Of a DNA stretch of 64,000 nt, positions 1 through 12,347 are shown one piece after another (within the stretch, counting starts at the first letter, position 1; every line of letters starts with the position of its first letter). The notes beneath the pieces were generated by a model. That model searched no databases, had not been told where the DNA came from, and was given only the letters and a program-made list of their open reading frames with translations. The DNA is from Glycine soja (lineage: Eukaryota; Streptophyta; Magnoliopsida; Fabales; Fabaceae): contig NC_041012.1 of assembly GCF_004193775.1 (NCBI RefSeq), forward strand, positions 12,979,223-13,043,222. Direction: 5' to 3'. A program made the translations under genes and the position numbers.

Positions 1-293
1 TGGCTCAAATCTTCCGGAGCGGCACGGGGAGTGAAGTCCGAAGGCAAGCCATAAGGGTAAGCTGGCGGACTATACCTCCAACCGAACACCGTTGTGTTTC
101 TATCTCGGCCCAAGTTTATTGCGGGCTGTAGCACCGGTTCCGCTTCCCTAACTGCATTGGAGGCGGTCGCCGTGGCATTATCCTCTATAGTTTTCTGGAG
201 TTTTAGCATGGCCTCCGGGATAGAAGCCATTTGATCTTTTAAGGCCGATAGGTCGGCCTTCATCTGTTCTTGCATGCCCTCTTCATTATCCAT
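1..293 (-). CDS. Ogre gag, N-terminal part (runs off the window)
   Basis: Minus-strand reading frame starting at the ATG at 293-291 and open to the window edge. It begins MDNEEGMQEQMKADLSALKD, a charged, probably coiled-coil N-terminus, followed by a Pro/Tyr-rich stretch (WRYSPPAYPYGLP). The gag of the second Ogre copy has the same arrangement near 56905: an EEIQEKMKADMEAIKEKM-type start, then a YGLPLNYTPP motif. Gag would form the retroelement particle. The retroviral-type gag core domain lies beyond the window. The spacer between this start and the ORF1 stop (294-531) holds no other gene that I can see. Confidence 0.75.
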   Translation of the reverse strand, partial: MDNEEGMQEQMKADLSALKDQMASIPEAMLKLQKTIEDNATATASNAVREAEPVLQPAINLGRDRNTTVFGWRYSPPAYPYGLPSDFTPRAAPEDLS

Positions 294-531
294 TTTTCTG
301 GATCGAGTGTTATAGGGGTGCCTTTGCGCTTTCTTAGTTATTGTGAGTTCCCTAAAGAAACAAACAATGGTGAGTATGCCACCAAAACATGAATATACAA
401 ATGAATGATCGGAGCACTTGGATCCACCTCAAGGCTTTGTAGATAACGTGATGAGTTCAGAACTTCTCGTTTTATAAAAAAGAACAAAGCTTTTATCTAG
501 CCAAGATCATACAAAGGTGTTACAACAGAAC

Positions 532-2400
532 CTAACGGTTTCTAATTATATGGGCCATCAAATCTATCATGTGTTGACAGTAATTGATTAGCCCGTGAAT
601 TTCCTTGGGGGTTGTACACACTTCAGCGATGGCTTTTGCTTTGGCTAGTAGTCGCGGGAGGTCTTGACTTCTATTCAAGGTCAAGGCGAACCTATCCATC
701 CACATAGTCGCTTCTTGATGCAATGCATCAATCACCCTCCCTCTTGCTTCCTTTTCGGCGTACACTTGTGCAAAATCCTCTACTAGCTTTTGTTCATGGG
801 TCACAGACTGGTTTAACTCTTCCTTGTACTGCCCTATGATAGCTAGCATGCTTTGCTCCGTGGCTTCCAAGTGTTGAGCCAAACTCCTCTTGGATCTTGC
901 GCAAGCAGCTAATTCTTCTTTTAAGATCATGCCATGCACCTGTGACTGGTCTTTTTCCTCTCTCCGGAGCTTGAGCTCATTGTTGCTACCCCACAAAGCT
1001 CCTCGGAATTTATCTCGGCCATGTTCCTCCTTGCGGGCCCTTTTGGTTTCTTGTTCAAGGGCTCTTGCAATGGCCGCGTTTTCCTCTCGTAACTCGGTGC
1101 ACTCTTTCTGGATGTTTGTAGCGGCTGACTTGAACTTTTCTTTGGCGAGTCTTGCCTTCCCTAGCTCTAATTTTAGTGCTTGGACTTCTTCATCTTCCTC
1201 CGGAGCTTCGAAGTTCTCCTCATTGATAACTTTCAACTTGGAGAGCCAATCTAACCCTCGCGTATGAACTCTTAGCCATCCATGATAACCACCGATGACG
1301 CCATTACGGATGCCCCTAAGCTCTTTGTCTTTCCACAACGGACTTCTCCATGCCTTGTGGACTCTTTGTATAACCTTGATACTTTGCGCGCCAAAATCTC
1401 TCACAAGGAAAGGCGAGAGACTCTCTTCTGTTGGTGCTCCCTTCATGGGGTACCCTAGCTGTCTTATGGCAAGTGCGGGATTATAGTTAATACAACCCCT
1501 CATCCCTATCAACGGAACATTAGGGTAGTCCCCACACGAGAAAAGAACTCCCTCCTTTCCTTCCTTCCATCGAGGAAACCAATTGATTGCGCTGCCTCCT
1601 ATCCCAGCCAAGTGTTGGTCCCAATCGACTCTTCTTTTTTCGATGCACGAGCGATAACTTTGAAGCGGGCACGAATGTCTTATGTCTTGTTGGAATAGGT
1701 GCGAACCCAACCACACACAGAGAGCGGGTAAGCAACAGAAAATCCGTGCGCTGTTCTTCTCGCACCTTTGGTCAAAGGTATCAAATAAGTCCGCCAAGAT
1801 AGCCACCACTGGGCTCTCCTTGCTATGGTGATAGGCAAGGAAAGCATCGATCGCGGCTAAGTCCACCAAGCCCTCCACGTTCGGAAAGAGGACAACCCCA
1901 AAAATCAACAAAGCTAGTATATCCGCAAATGGGACCCACTTCTCTTGGCTTGCCATATCCCTTGCCTTGCCTTCCAAGTATTTCCTCGGCAGGCCCACTA
2001 CGCTGTTCCAAGTTTGCATCATGCGATCCAACTCTTTTGTCGAATCTCCGACCATAGCTGCAATCTTACTCAAGGAGGGAAGAAACCCGGAGAAAAGGTA
2101 CGGTTTTCTTCCCCCAAGAGGGCATCCTAATATCTCCTCAAACTCTTCAACAGTTGGTACCATTTGGAAGTCCCCAAACGTGAAGCATCTCAATGACTAG
2201 TCATAGTATTGGGCGAGGGATACAACAGCTTCTGTAAATACCTCCGCTGCGGTTAAATCTAGAATCTTTCTGTACACTTTGCGGAAGGCTTTCCTTTGGA
2301 GAGGTCCCATCAATCGTCCCAATTCCTTAAGGCTGGTGACATCTAGACCCTTAACCTTGACTTGATAAAATCTTTTTCCGTTTTGATTTGTCCCCATCAT
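532..2400 (-). pseudogene. Ogre ORF1 protein, one in-frame amber stop
   Basis: A 623-codon frame from the ATG at 2400 to the TAA at 532, interrupted only by a TAG at 2199-2197 (codon 68). The other copy has Gln there (QYYDQPLRCFTF), so a single CAG to TAG change explains it. The N-terminal globular part includes FTFGDFQMVPTVEEFEEILG and GGRKPYLFSGF. The region after about residue 400 is charged and strongly coiled-coil, and the C-terminus is YCQHMIDLMAHIIRNR, shared with copy 2. ORF1 is the extra gene of Ogre elements lying between PBS and gag; its function is not established. Apart from the stop the frame is undamaged, which points to a fairly young copy. Confidence 0.8.
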
Positions 2401-3112
2401 TTACCTAAAAAAAGGGTGGATCAAGACTCCGATATGAATGATGCAATGTGTATGCATGAAACAGAAAGAAAACAAAACAAAGGGGTAATTTACATATACG
2501 AGACCGCAAAGATCCATCTTTTTAATGCTACGTTTTAGGCATCATGGCACCTCAACGTAAGTATTAAAAAGTTACGTATTACACTAAAGAAACAAAAATA
2601 TCATTAGCAAAACTATAATTTAGTGCTATTTGCAAAAAAAAAATGCATGAGAACAAATGGCACGGAGCGTGTTTGCTCTTTGCCCCTATTTGGGAACCTA
2701 TAGGACAATATCTAGGGGTCTCTAATCACTACCCCCAACAATTCATAACTCACACGGCTATTTTCTAGAGGTATCATCACTCAAAATAATAATATTGTGG
2801 CGGTATGGAATACCAGCGACAACATATTATAAAGAGAGAAAGCTCTAGACGAGGTTTCACTATTATCAAGCAAGTCGGAGACCTAGCATGATGATAGATT
2901 CACCTCCACTCCTTAGATTCCCATGAACCCGGGTATAGGGCCCCTTTTTTACTCAAACCCGTGGGTGCTTAGAATGCAATGTAAAGAATGTGAAATAGAC
3001 AACAGTTATTTACATTTTACACAGTTCAACAATTGCACACACAAAGTTTCACAATTCCACAATTCCTTAAAATAGGCCTAACTCACAAAAAGTCCCTAGT
3101 GGAGTCACCAAC
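2401..3112 (-). other. Ogre 5' leader and primer-binding site, copy 1
   Basis: Untranslated leader between the LTR and ORF1. The PBS lies directly inside the LTR at about 3092-3111; on the minus strand it reads TGGTGACTCCACTAGGGACT. The copy at 60622-60641 has TGGCGACTCCGCTGGGGACT, so this one carries substitutions. A tRNA-Arg primer is the published assignment for Ogre; I cannot verify the tRNA here. No coding sequence is seen. Confidence 0.7.
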
Positions 3113-4724
3113 TGTCGCAACATGCCCTTTTGCGGGCGTGCGAGGCGAGGCTCACGGGTGCGCTTTCCAAAGGAGGAAAGATGCGCAAAGTCGCCACCAA
3201 CATTTATTTGTGGAAAACGTCGGAAAAAACCGAAGGAAACCGGTCAAAACGAAAATTCTAAGTTCGGGAGTTGTATTTACGTTTGAGGAAGGTATTAGCA
3301 CCTTTCACGTTTGTCTCAAAGGACAACAACCTATTTCTCAGAATTGTGAAATTGTGTTATCTTAACTTTTATTTCTTTTTTATTTTTGAGGTCGACAAAA
3401 GCGGGGCTCTTGCTCCTACGTACCTTTCATCGAAGAGGAAATCAGACCTACGTAGTTCTTTCTTAAGAGTGAATCAAGAGATTCTTTTTACTTGAAAGGT
3501 GATCATTTTAAGGCGTTGGACCTTAAAAATAATCCATTTACTTGGTAAGGAAAACTGAGATAATAAACTTTCAAAACCCTTTTTAGTGACTTTTTTGTGG
3601 ACGAGCTTGACTAGGCGAGTTGATTTTAGCCTTAGTTTCACTTTGGTTATTAGTCAATTCAATTAAGAATGAGAAATCCCAAAGAGAAAACGTCCGATTG
3701 ATTTTTTCGCTTCATTTTACTAAAAGGTATTTTTTGATTATTATATTATTATTTTATCTCTTTTTTTATTTCCAACATGGTTACGACACAACCGAACGGT
3801 CGGAATTCATTTTAACAGAAATTAACGGATATTACAAATCAAATGATCGGTGGAAATTTATTTTATTTTTTGATTAGGCGAGAAATGACTTAAATAGATG
3901 ACTGAAGCACGTCAAAAGAGGGTACGGAAAGTAAATGAAAACGAGAATAAAAGTACATGAAACAAATGGGGACCACCACGGGTACATAGAATGAATTGAA
4001 AAGCTCGGTTTTGGGGTACTTACCAGTTGAAGACCGAAGAAAACGAAGAACGAACGATGAATGTCGAAGAACGGTTGAAAATCTTCGCGTAATTACACAC
4101 GGAAACATTACGGAAGCGCCTCGGCTTGGATTTTCTTCACGGAAACAATTTTCCTCATCAATTTTAAGAGAATACGAAGTGCCAAGAAGGCTGAACCCCT
4201 TCCTTCTTCATCCCTCCCCCTATTTATAGCAAAATAGGGGAGGAGCTTGCCACCCAGCTCGCCCAGGCGAGCCAGGTTGCTTCCTCCAGAAGCAACCGCC
4301 TTATGGAGGAAGAAACTGGAAGGCCCAAGTGGGCCTGATTTCTATTTACACCCCCTTTTTTTACTAAATGCACCCCCTTTGTTTTTTTTGTGATTCTTTT
4401 TCCTTAACGTTACGAAACTTTACGAATTTCGTAACAATACTTATTTTCTTTCTGTAAGGCCACAGAACCTTATGGATCATATATTTACTCTTTTTTAGCT
4501 TTTGAAGAAGTTACGGAAACTCACGGATTGCGTAACAATTCTTTCTTTTGTTTTCCGCCACATTACGGAATTTCACGGATCGCGTAACCATGCTTTCTTT
4601 TGATTTCCGGCACGTCTCGGGACTTCACATATTGTGCAACAAAGGGTGCTAAGTACTTCGAAGCGGTCAATCAAAGGTTGCATGCCATCAAGCAATAGTC
4701 CCCAGACGAAATTAGCGTATGACA
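3113..4724 (-). repeat. Ogre-like 5' LTR, copy 1
   Basis: On the minus strand it starts TGTCATACGC and ends TTGCGACA, giving TG...CA ends, directly followed by the PBS. It matches the LTR pair of the second Ogre in parts, including the ends, a TATA box (CTATAAATAG, minus, 4229-4220), tracts of GTTACGGAA-like short repeats at about 4400-4620, and the CTACGTA hairpin module at 3391-3459. At 1612 bp it is shorter and quite diverged from the 2.1-kb LTRs of the other copy, so it belongs to a related subfamily rather than the same burst. Confidence 0.8.
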
Positions 4725-6487
4725 CAGAGGAAAACAATAATTTCAACATTCACCCAGTCAACAGATAAGCCACTATGCGAGAAATAGGAGAGATTCAATA
4801 GTTTATTGAGGCAATGTCAAGCCCATGGTCTGAATAATGCAACAAAAATGAACACTTTCCTAGCAGGACTAAGGCCTTAAACCAAGCTCATGTTCAATGT
4901 TTTAGCTGGAAGCAAGATCTTGTACAAGACTTCGAAAGAGGCCAAGGAAATCATTGAGAACATGGCTTGCAATGATTATGAAATGAGTCGAGATAAAACA
5001 CCTATAGTTGTACAAAAGAGAGGAGCCCTTGAATTGAACTCTTAAGATGCACTCTTGGCTCAAAATCAGTTGATCACTCAAAGGCTTGATGCATTGGCAA
5101 AGAAAATTGAGAAAATTCCTCAACTTCTGAGTGTACAAGCTACTCAACAAGTTTTCAATTATGCTATTTGTGGAGGTGTCATCTTACTTATCAGTGCAAC
5201 ATGATAAATGGTCCCCAAGAAGAAGCAAACTACATGGGGAATCAAAACCACCAAGGTAATTACAACAACAACTCCTACCCTTCCTTCAGTCAAGGGTGGA
5301 TGAATAATAATCCTAGATGGAAGCAAAAGGATGGACCCTCCAACAAACCTTCTTACCAAAGCCTTTTATCAACATTAGCCCTTACACCAAGACAAAACCA
5401 CTAAGTTAGAAGAGACCCTTAACTAGTTTATGCAAGTCTCCTTTACCTACCAAAAGAACACAAATGCCTTCATAAAAAACCTTGAATTCCAAATGGTCCA
5501 ATTTGCTAAGGAGTTGGCAAACCTTAAAAGTTGAGCCTTTTCGTCCAATACCCAAACCAACCCCAAAAAGCAATGTAAGGTAGTTACAACTACGAGTGGT
5601 GTTGTTGGGAGGAATGTGAGTGGAGAGAGAGAAAACTAAAAAAATAGAGTTGTAGAGGTTCTGAGTGAGGAAAATGAGGTAGAAGCCATAGAAAAACCAT
5701 CGAGTGGTAAGAAGGAAGATATAACTTGTGGGGCAAGTAGACAAAAGAGTATAGTTGAAGGTGTTGAGCCAAAGAAGACAAAAAACCAACTTTTGAAGGA
5801 GGAGAAAAAAGTTTCCAAGCCTATTCCACCTCAAGGACTACCCTATCTTAATGTGCCAACCAGAAAATATAAATAAAGACAATTTTCCCATTTCTTGGAC
5901 ATTTTCAAGAGGCTACAAATTAACATTCCTTTTTCAGAAGCTCTTGAGAAAATGCCAACCTATGACAAGTTCATGAAGGAATTCCTCAACAAGAAGAAGA
6001 AATATATAGAGGATGGCATTATTCAATTGGAAGCTGGATGCAGTGCTATAATTTAGAAATCACTTACCTTCATGGATATGGAAGCATGAAGCTTTGCGAT
6101 TCCATGCTCAATTGGGAATCTTTTTGTAGGTAAAACACTACTGGATTTGGGAGCAAGCATTAATCTTATGCCAATTTCAATGCTTACTAAAGTTGGAGAT
6201 GTGGAGATTAAGCCAACAAGGATGACACTTTAACTGACAGATCAATCAAAGTTCCATATGGAGTAATGGAAGATGTGCTAGTGAAGGTGGATAAATTCAT
6301 ATTCTTGGTTGACTTTGTAATCATGGATATGGAAGAACATGTTGAAGTTCCTTTTATTCTTGGAAGACTATTCATGATGACAACTCTAGCATTGATTGAT
6401 GTAAACAATGGCAAGCTCAAAATACGGGTGCAAGATAAGGAGCTCAACTTTAATGTATTGGAAGCTATGCAACACCCAAACATATAA
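4725..6487 (+). pseudogene. Athila-type Ty3/Gypsy gag-protease remnant
   Basis: Decayed plus-strand polyprotein with many stops and frameshifts. Segments recognisable across frames are ...NTFLAGLRP (gag core end), SKEAKEIIENMACNDYE, the Asn-rich stretch NYMGNQNHQGNYNNNSYPSF, and a protease with LLDLGASINLMPISML (the usual Athila form of the aspartic protease active site) at about 6139-6190, followed by VPFILGRLFMMTTLALIDV. The order is that of Athila gag-pro. Its 5' side was cut by the Ogre insertion ending at 4724. No reverse transcriptase follows, so the rest is lost or unrecognisable. Confidence 0.75.
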
Positions 6488-8350
6488 GATGTTGTCTATG
6501 GAGGCTAGAGAAGGAATACCAGTTTTATCTATATCGACGATCCTTCCTTTGTCCATGCCTCCTTCAATTGTCCTTAGGTCGAGGAATTGACTCTAATTGC
6601 GTTATCTTTATTAGTTTATGAATTTTAGTATAATGTTTTGACATTTTAGCTACTTTGTAGTAATTTATACCTTTTTGTAGATAAAGGTTCAGAGATGGGA
6701 GAAGTATTTGGGAGAGCAATCTCGGAGTATTGAAACTCCAAAAAGGATAAACTTGGACAAACAAAAATTCAAGAAGAATGAAGATTCATGTTTGGCCCAA
6801 CCAAAATCCATTGTTGAGTGAGTATGCACTCAAAATGAAAATGTTTCCTTTTGTATTTTTAGGCTTGACTTACGAATATATTATGATTCGCCCTTCTCTT
6901 TTGTATCATTATGTAACATTTGAAGTTTTGTACGGTTGTATTGAGGTAAAAAAAGCTCTTAAATGTTCATGTGTTCTTCATCCATTTTGTCACCTTTCCT
7001 TGCAAAACCCAAGCTATTCTTCTCCATAAGTGGTTGATTTCTATTGTTGTAAGGGATAGATTTAGCCAATTCTGAACTCTCATGTATCTTTGGATATACA
7101 TAACTTACCCCCTCAAATGCCAGAAAATTGGATCAATGGCTTCAATAGCAATAAATTAGTTCAAACTTCAAAATTAATATTGATTGACTATATAATATGA
7201 AATATATAGCTACAACTAAAATAACACAAATGACAAACCATATATGTATATTGGACGAGTATATGCTTTGGCCAATTCTAAGAATCCCGGAATTGTTTAC
7301 TAAATGTCTACAGAATATACAGGTTCCACATAATGACTTTATTGTAAAGTATATTCATCAACACTAAGTCACTAAATGCTTATTTCCCAACATTAATCAG
7401 TTACAAAGAATGGAATGTCTTCAGACATGCTAGGTAAAATTTCTAAGTAGAATGGTCACCTCATAAAAAGAGAAAAAAAAGTTTGATAAACATAAAATTA
7501 GAAGAAAGTGAAGATTTAAATTGTCAAATGCATACAAATTTCAAATAAACTTTAGGAACATTGAATTAAAAAGCTTTTGGATCGACAAACAGTTTACAAG
7601 CACACTCCTTGACATTTCCAACACATTTCAGAAGAGTCTTGACAAAAGGTCACATGCATAAGCTAAGAATAATACTTTCATTTTCAAAAGGTCACAATTC
7701 AGTTACCAGCCTCTATGTATAGAACTTAACATTTTCAAAAATATGATTAGAGAAGAACAACATACAGTGATGAGGCATATCCACAACTTTAGTTGTGACA
7801 CCATGCAAATTATTTCCTAAATTCCAATCAATTCATGAATTAGAAACAAATTTAGAACTCGTATAGTCCAGTACAAAATTGAATAAATTGAACAACATCA
7901 TGTACATGACCTATCATAAGCACAACATTATCGGATCTACTTTGATTATTAGAACCTCTGTACTTTTTTGATTCACCACAAGAAGCCATGGGATTAAAAA
8001 CTTCTCCCTTCCAACTTGAAACAATATGCAGATAAATTAAAAATAAAGAAAACTATAACCAATGCAATATATAATTATTCCTTTAATTTCCTGTATCAAG
8101 CATTTCAAGTGCACTTCTCTCACCAGTGTAATATATAATTATTTGGTACAAAATGCACAACCATAGATTCACTTTGTCTTCAGATTTTCATTGTGTCCAT
8201 TTTTTCATATTTTCATTTTATCTATTTTTTCCAGAATAAGAAACCAATCAGGCACAAGCACTATTCACAAATTCACTCTGCAGAGAACAACTATAACTAC
8301 AATTATAATATTTTGGTGATAGTTGATCAAAATGTCAAAGCCAATAGCTT
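6488..8350. other. AT-rich decayed region, no gene recognised
   Basis: The first few hundred bases could be the decayed continuation of the Athila, since a short Lys/Arg-rich frame is visible near 6680-6780. The rest is AT-rich with only short chance frames. I see no host exon, terminal inverted repeat or tandem array that I can support. Confidence 0.4.
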
Positions 8351-8637
8351 GATATACTCCTTGACCTTGTTTGTCTCAGGGAAAGAATAATCTATCTCAA
8401 CCACAACAGCAAGAACATTCTTGTAGGCATTGACAAACATGTGTGGTGCAGCGATAAGTGTTGGGTATGAGATAGCCTATGAAAGTGAAGTAATCATTGA
8501 GACACCAACAATGCAATCAATTAAATAGTAAGAATATAAATAAATTGAAAAGTATGCAAATATCACTTTACCTTGTACTTAGCAACCTCCTCACTAACCT
8601 CCTAGTCACCTTTGGTGAAAATCAATCCCACATTGGC
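8351..8637 (-). pseudogene. Ribosomal protein P0 gene relic
   Basis: Two minus-strand pieces match cytosolic large-subunit (acidic) ribosomal protein P0. The piece at about 8637-8573 reads NVGLIFTKGD-stop-EVSEEVAKYK and is followed by a GT-like donor. The piece at about 8476-8351 reads [20 protein letters not shown] followed by [14 protein letters not shown] and KVKEYIK. In intact P0 these parts are separated by well over 100 residues; here fewer than 100 bases lie between them. The gene therefore has an internal deletion as well as a stop codon. P0 anchors the stalk on the 60S subunit; this copy cannot encode it. Confidence 0.75.
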
Positions 8638-10317
8638 CTAATTCAATGAAAAACACATTCTCTCAAAATCCAGTAATTCAAACATCAAAACTCATTAATA
8701 AAATAGATTTAGGAGTATCTGATAACAAGTTTTAATAGTTGAGACTAGAGAATAAAGCACAAAAAAAAATATAGAAGTAAAATTTTACTACATTGCTATG
8801 CCCTCAGAGGTAAGGACATAGTGACACAATTGGCTAATAGCACAAAGACATGCATCAACATTATAATAAGAAGTATGAAGACATGATAAGTTACTTTGTG
8901 TGTCTTTCATAGTTTAAGTGTAAATAGGCATATGAGTATACACAAAATATTATTCAAATTTCTGAATCGGTACATTTAGCAATTATTACCCAGGCATAAA
9001 TTTAACACGTCATATTTAGATACACCAAATTAAAAAGATATACACAATTAAAAAAAGTAGTTAAGGTTATCATTAGAAAAGTAAAGATTTTTTTTAGTGA
9101 GAATTGGAAATCTTGATTCAATTATATTGTAGGAGACCAATTCTTTCCACGAAACCTAATTTATGTTGGTAAACTATATGCATAGTGCTATCGATGTTGA
9201 CATACAAATATAGATGGCTCGTTACTTGATTTACAATTTACAATATTTTTTTTGTTCATCTATATTTTTTTATTCATACTTGCAAATTACAATGCAATAT
9301 ATAGTGGTGGATCCAATTTTTGTTTTTCCAGTGAGAACAAGAAAATAGTCTACAACATTTATACAGAAGACAAATAATATCAATTTTTTTGAAGTATATA
9401 AGTTGATCTTTCTTCGTGTATGTGTCTATATAGGCACATGTCAATAAATCTATGTTAAATCAGTAAAAAAGAACATAATTTTTTTAAGTTAGTTTTAGAC
9501 TTTTAGTACTAGTAACGATTTTGTATTATTAATCATTTATATAGGATTCTTTGTTAATCAACTTGAAATGAATTGGTCTTTCTTCTCTCCATATGTGTGT
9601 GTCAACTAATTCAAATAACCTTGAATTGCAAGTTAGTTTTGGTAATTATTGGTGGTAAGATTGATTTTGCATTAATAATAATTTATAGGAGGATACTCTG
9701 ATAAAAAAAATATAAGTTATTCATTTATAAGTTTATTATTTATTATAAAAAAATCTATGTGTATTACATACAAAGAGATTTTTTTGTTTAAATACATATA
9801 GAGAGAGAGAGAGAGAGAATTAATAGAGTTTACTTTTGATATATTGTATTAATGTAAAGATTTTTACATTATTAATCAAATAATTAATTACACCTCATTC
9901 TAATTATAACTTTTAAAGTTAATATTAAATTAATATTTCCTTGATTATATAATAGTTTATGACTAAATGACATTAACAATTTATATTACTAATATATTCT
10001 AATTAAATTTATATGCTCACAAATATTTTTTATTCGAATTTAATTAATAAAATATTTTCATAATAGAACGTATCCTTACAAGATAATCAACGTTTCAATC
10101 CTATTTTGTCAGCGCCCGCAGCCATATCTGAATTATTAATTCTTAACCGTGAGTTCTATTTTTTTCCTGATTAGTTAAATTCTCCATACTGTTTTTTACA
10201 GTATTTTTTGCTAATATAATATAATGTATATTTTCTAATTGGTGAAAAGAAGTAAAAAAAATTATGTAAACACAGAAAACTTATAAAGATGTTAAATATA
10301 CAAACCCGAATTTATTT
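8638..10317. other. AT-rich intergenic stretch with a short GA repeat
   Basis: About 1.7 kb of AT-rich DNA without a supported gene. The only clear simple structure is a GA microsatellite at about 9802-9819. Its left edge adjoins the P0 relic and its right edge the kinase pseudogene. Confidence 0.45.
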
Positions 10318-11690
10318 TCCACTTTGGAGATAGTATGGTGAGTCCATTAGTCAGGTAACCACTTTGCAAGCCCAAAATCAGATATCTGGTATAAGATTAA
10401 CATTAAACAAACTTACTCAGATCAAACAATTAGCATCCTAATTTGATTTAGAACATAAAAAGTTCCATGATTCGATGTGTGAGGCTTAAGAGGCACTTGA
10501 GGCTCAAAATCCTCTGAGAGAAGAATATTAGAAGCCTTTATGTCTTTGTGAATGATCCTTCTTTGACACCCCTCATGCAGATATAGTGAAGGCCCTTAGC
10601 AATCCCCATAGCAATCTTATATCTGATACTCCAATTCAGTTTCTCTCTAGGTCCTGAAATCATGCAAAGAAGAAAAAAAAGGTAATTATAACTTTTGTTA
10701 TTATCCCAAAATTTGCATGGCATTCCAAAAACTCTCAAAATGGTTAGTATATATACCATGACAGGCTACCATGTGGAGACAAATGAAGAACAAGAAACAT
10801 TTCTCCTTCAACACCATATCCAATCAATCTAGCTATGTTGGGGTGGTCCACGTGCACTATAATGCCAAGCTCAGACAAGAAATCTGCAATCATTTCTTCT
10901 CGGCACCCTCTTGTCAACCGTTTAATGGAAACAAAGTTTCCATCCTCCAATTTGCCCATGTAAACCTCTGCATAGCCTCCTTCCCAATCAAATTTTCTCC
11001 AAAAGTAAACATATAAAATAGCTTATCAGCCTAAATAACACGATGTCAATATGTCATCATAAAAAAAGGTTTCTCTTAGAATTACCTGGTTTAAGAGTAT
11101 ATTTGGATAAAATTCTCTATAAGAACATATGCAAAAATTTATTTCATTTTTCTATCCGTGCTTATGGATAAGTTTATTCAAACATACCTTACTTGTTGGA
11201 TTAGCATACCATGGATTAGCTAACAAAGCAATATTGTTTTATTTTATCAAACAATAACTTGATTTTTCTGAAAGCAGAATTCCATACCATGGCTAAAGTC
11301 ATCAGTTGCAGCCTGAATCTCCACGAGGGTGAAGTTTTTCCAAGAAGATTTGAAGTAGCCAAACTCAGTGTCAAGAGATGCATGAAGAACTAGAGAATTT
11401 AGGGATGGAATGAGGTCCTCCTTGATTCTCGTGCTTTTTCTTCTTGTCAGTTTTGGAACATTTTTAACTGGGTGAAAAGTTTGGAAATGCATTTGGGATC
11501 CTTTCTTGAGTAGTTTAAAGAAACCATGACATTGGTTATTGTTATTAGGTGTGTCCCAGCAAAAGATCCCTAACTCTTCGAATCATAAGTGTTGGCCCTT
11601 GAACTTAGGGTTTCAGACCCTTGATTCCTAGGAGAGCCCTCTTCAATCTCTAAAGCTTCCAAGTATAATTTGGTATTCATTTTCAACATT
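10318..11690 (-). pseudogene. Receptor-like cytoplasmic kinase (RBK1/RBK2-like) pseudogene
   Basis: A minus-strand kinase gene with its exon structure still visible. Exon pieces: about 11690-11288 (...KGSQMHFQTFHPVKNVPKL, RRKSTRIKEDLIPSLNS, FKSSWKNFTLVEIQAATDDF), 10996-10757 (YMGKLEDGNFVSIKRLTRG then FLSELGIIVHVDHPNIARLI), 10653-10497 ([40 protein letters not shown]) and 10386-10318 (ISDFGLAKWLPD). Splice sites CATG|GTATGG, CATG|GTATAT and CTCAA|GTGCC fit the family. Lesions: a 1-bp loss in the Gly-rich loop (ATTGG-GAAGG), a frameshift before the catalytic loop, a TAA after WLPD, and frame breaks in the N-terminal region. The vocabulary matches the ROP-binding protein kinases that act downstream of ROP GTPases. 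The C-terminal lobe is missing. Confidence 0.85.
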
Positions 11691-12347
11691 AGCACAAAAA
11701 ATAACAAAATGAAAAGAGTAAGAGTTTTTAACACTACATGTTTGGAGCAAAAACAATAAGTGTTGGAAACAAGAAAAGAAGAGCAAGTGGATTTCAATTA
11801 CCGATGCTTGAAAATGAATAAGAAAACTCGGGTCGTGGATGGCTACCTCTAAAAACCAATCTCTCCCTTTTAGGTATTTGTTTTCTTTCTAACTTGTGGA
11901 TGCCATTATGCCAACATAATCTTCTCACTACTAAAAAAAGAGTTTTTCACGACGATTAATAATTACTTTTAATGACAATTTTGAACCGTTGTTAAAAATA
12001 ACGACATTAAAACGAATTTTTTTTATGAAGGTTATTATAATAACCGTCTTTATAAGCTGAAACTTTAAAAGACGATTATTTGTTATTAATCATCTTTGAA
12101 AGTTATGTTTGACAAAGCTTTTAAAGATGATTATTAGCTATTAACCATCTTTGAAAATTATGTCTGACAAAGCTTTCAAAGATGGTTATTTGTTATTAAC
12201 CGTCTTGGAAAGTAATGTCTGACAAAGCTTTCAAAGACGGTTAATAACAAATAACAGTCTTAAAAAGTCTTGTCTAACAAAACTTTCAAAGATGGTTATT
12301 AACCGTCTTAAAAAGTTCTGTCAGACATGACTTTCTAAGACGGTTAT

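Larger units (their letters stand above)
1..4724 (-). mobile_element. Ogre/Tat-like LTR retrotransposon, copy 1 (5' part only)
   Basis: A Ty3/Gypsy retroelement of the Ogre/Tat type read on the minus strand: 5' LTR at the right (3113-4724), then PBS, leader, ORF1 and the start of gag, which runs off the left edge. The same order occurs in the complete copy at 45039-62751, and the ORF1 proteins of the two are clearly related. An additional ORF1 between PBS and gag is the known hallmark of Ogre elements. The right end TATGACA at 4724 abuts an Athila gag, so this copy inserted into an Athila. The five bases after it are CAGAG; the matching target-site copy would lie outside the window. Confidence 0.85.
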
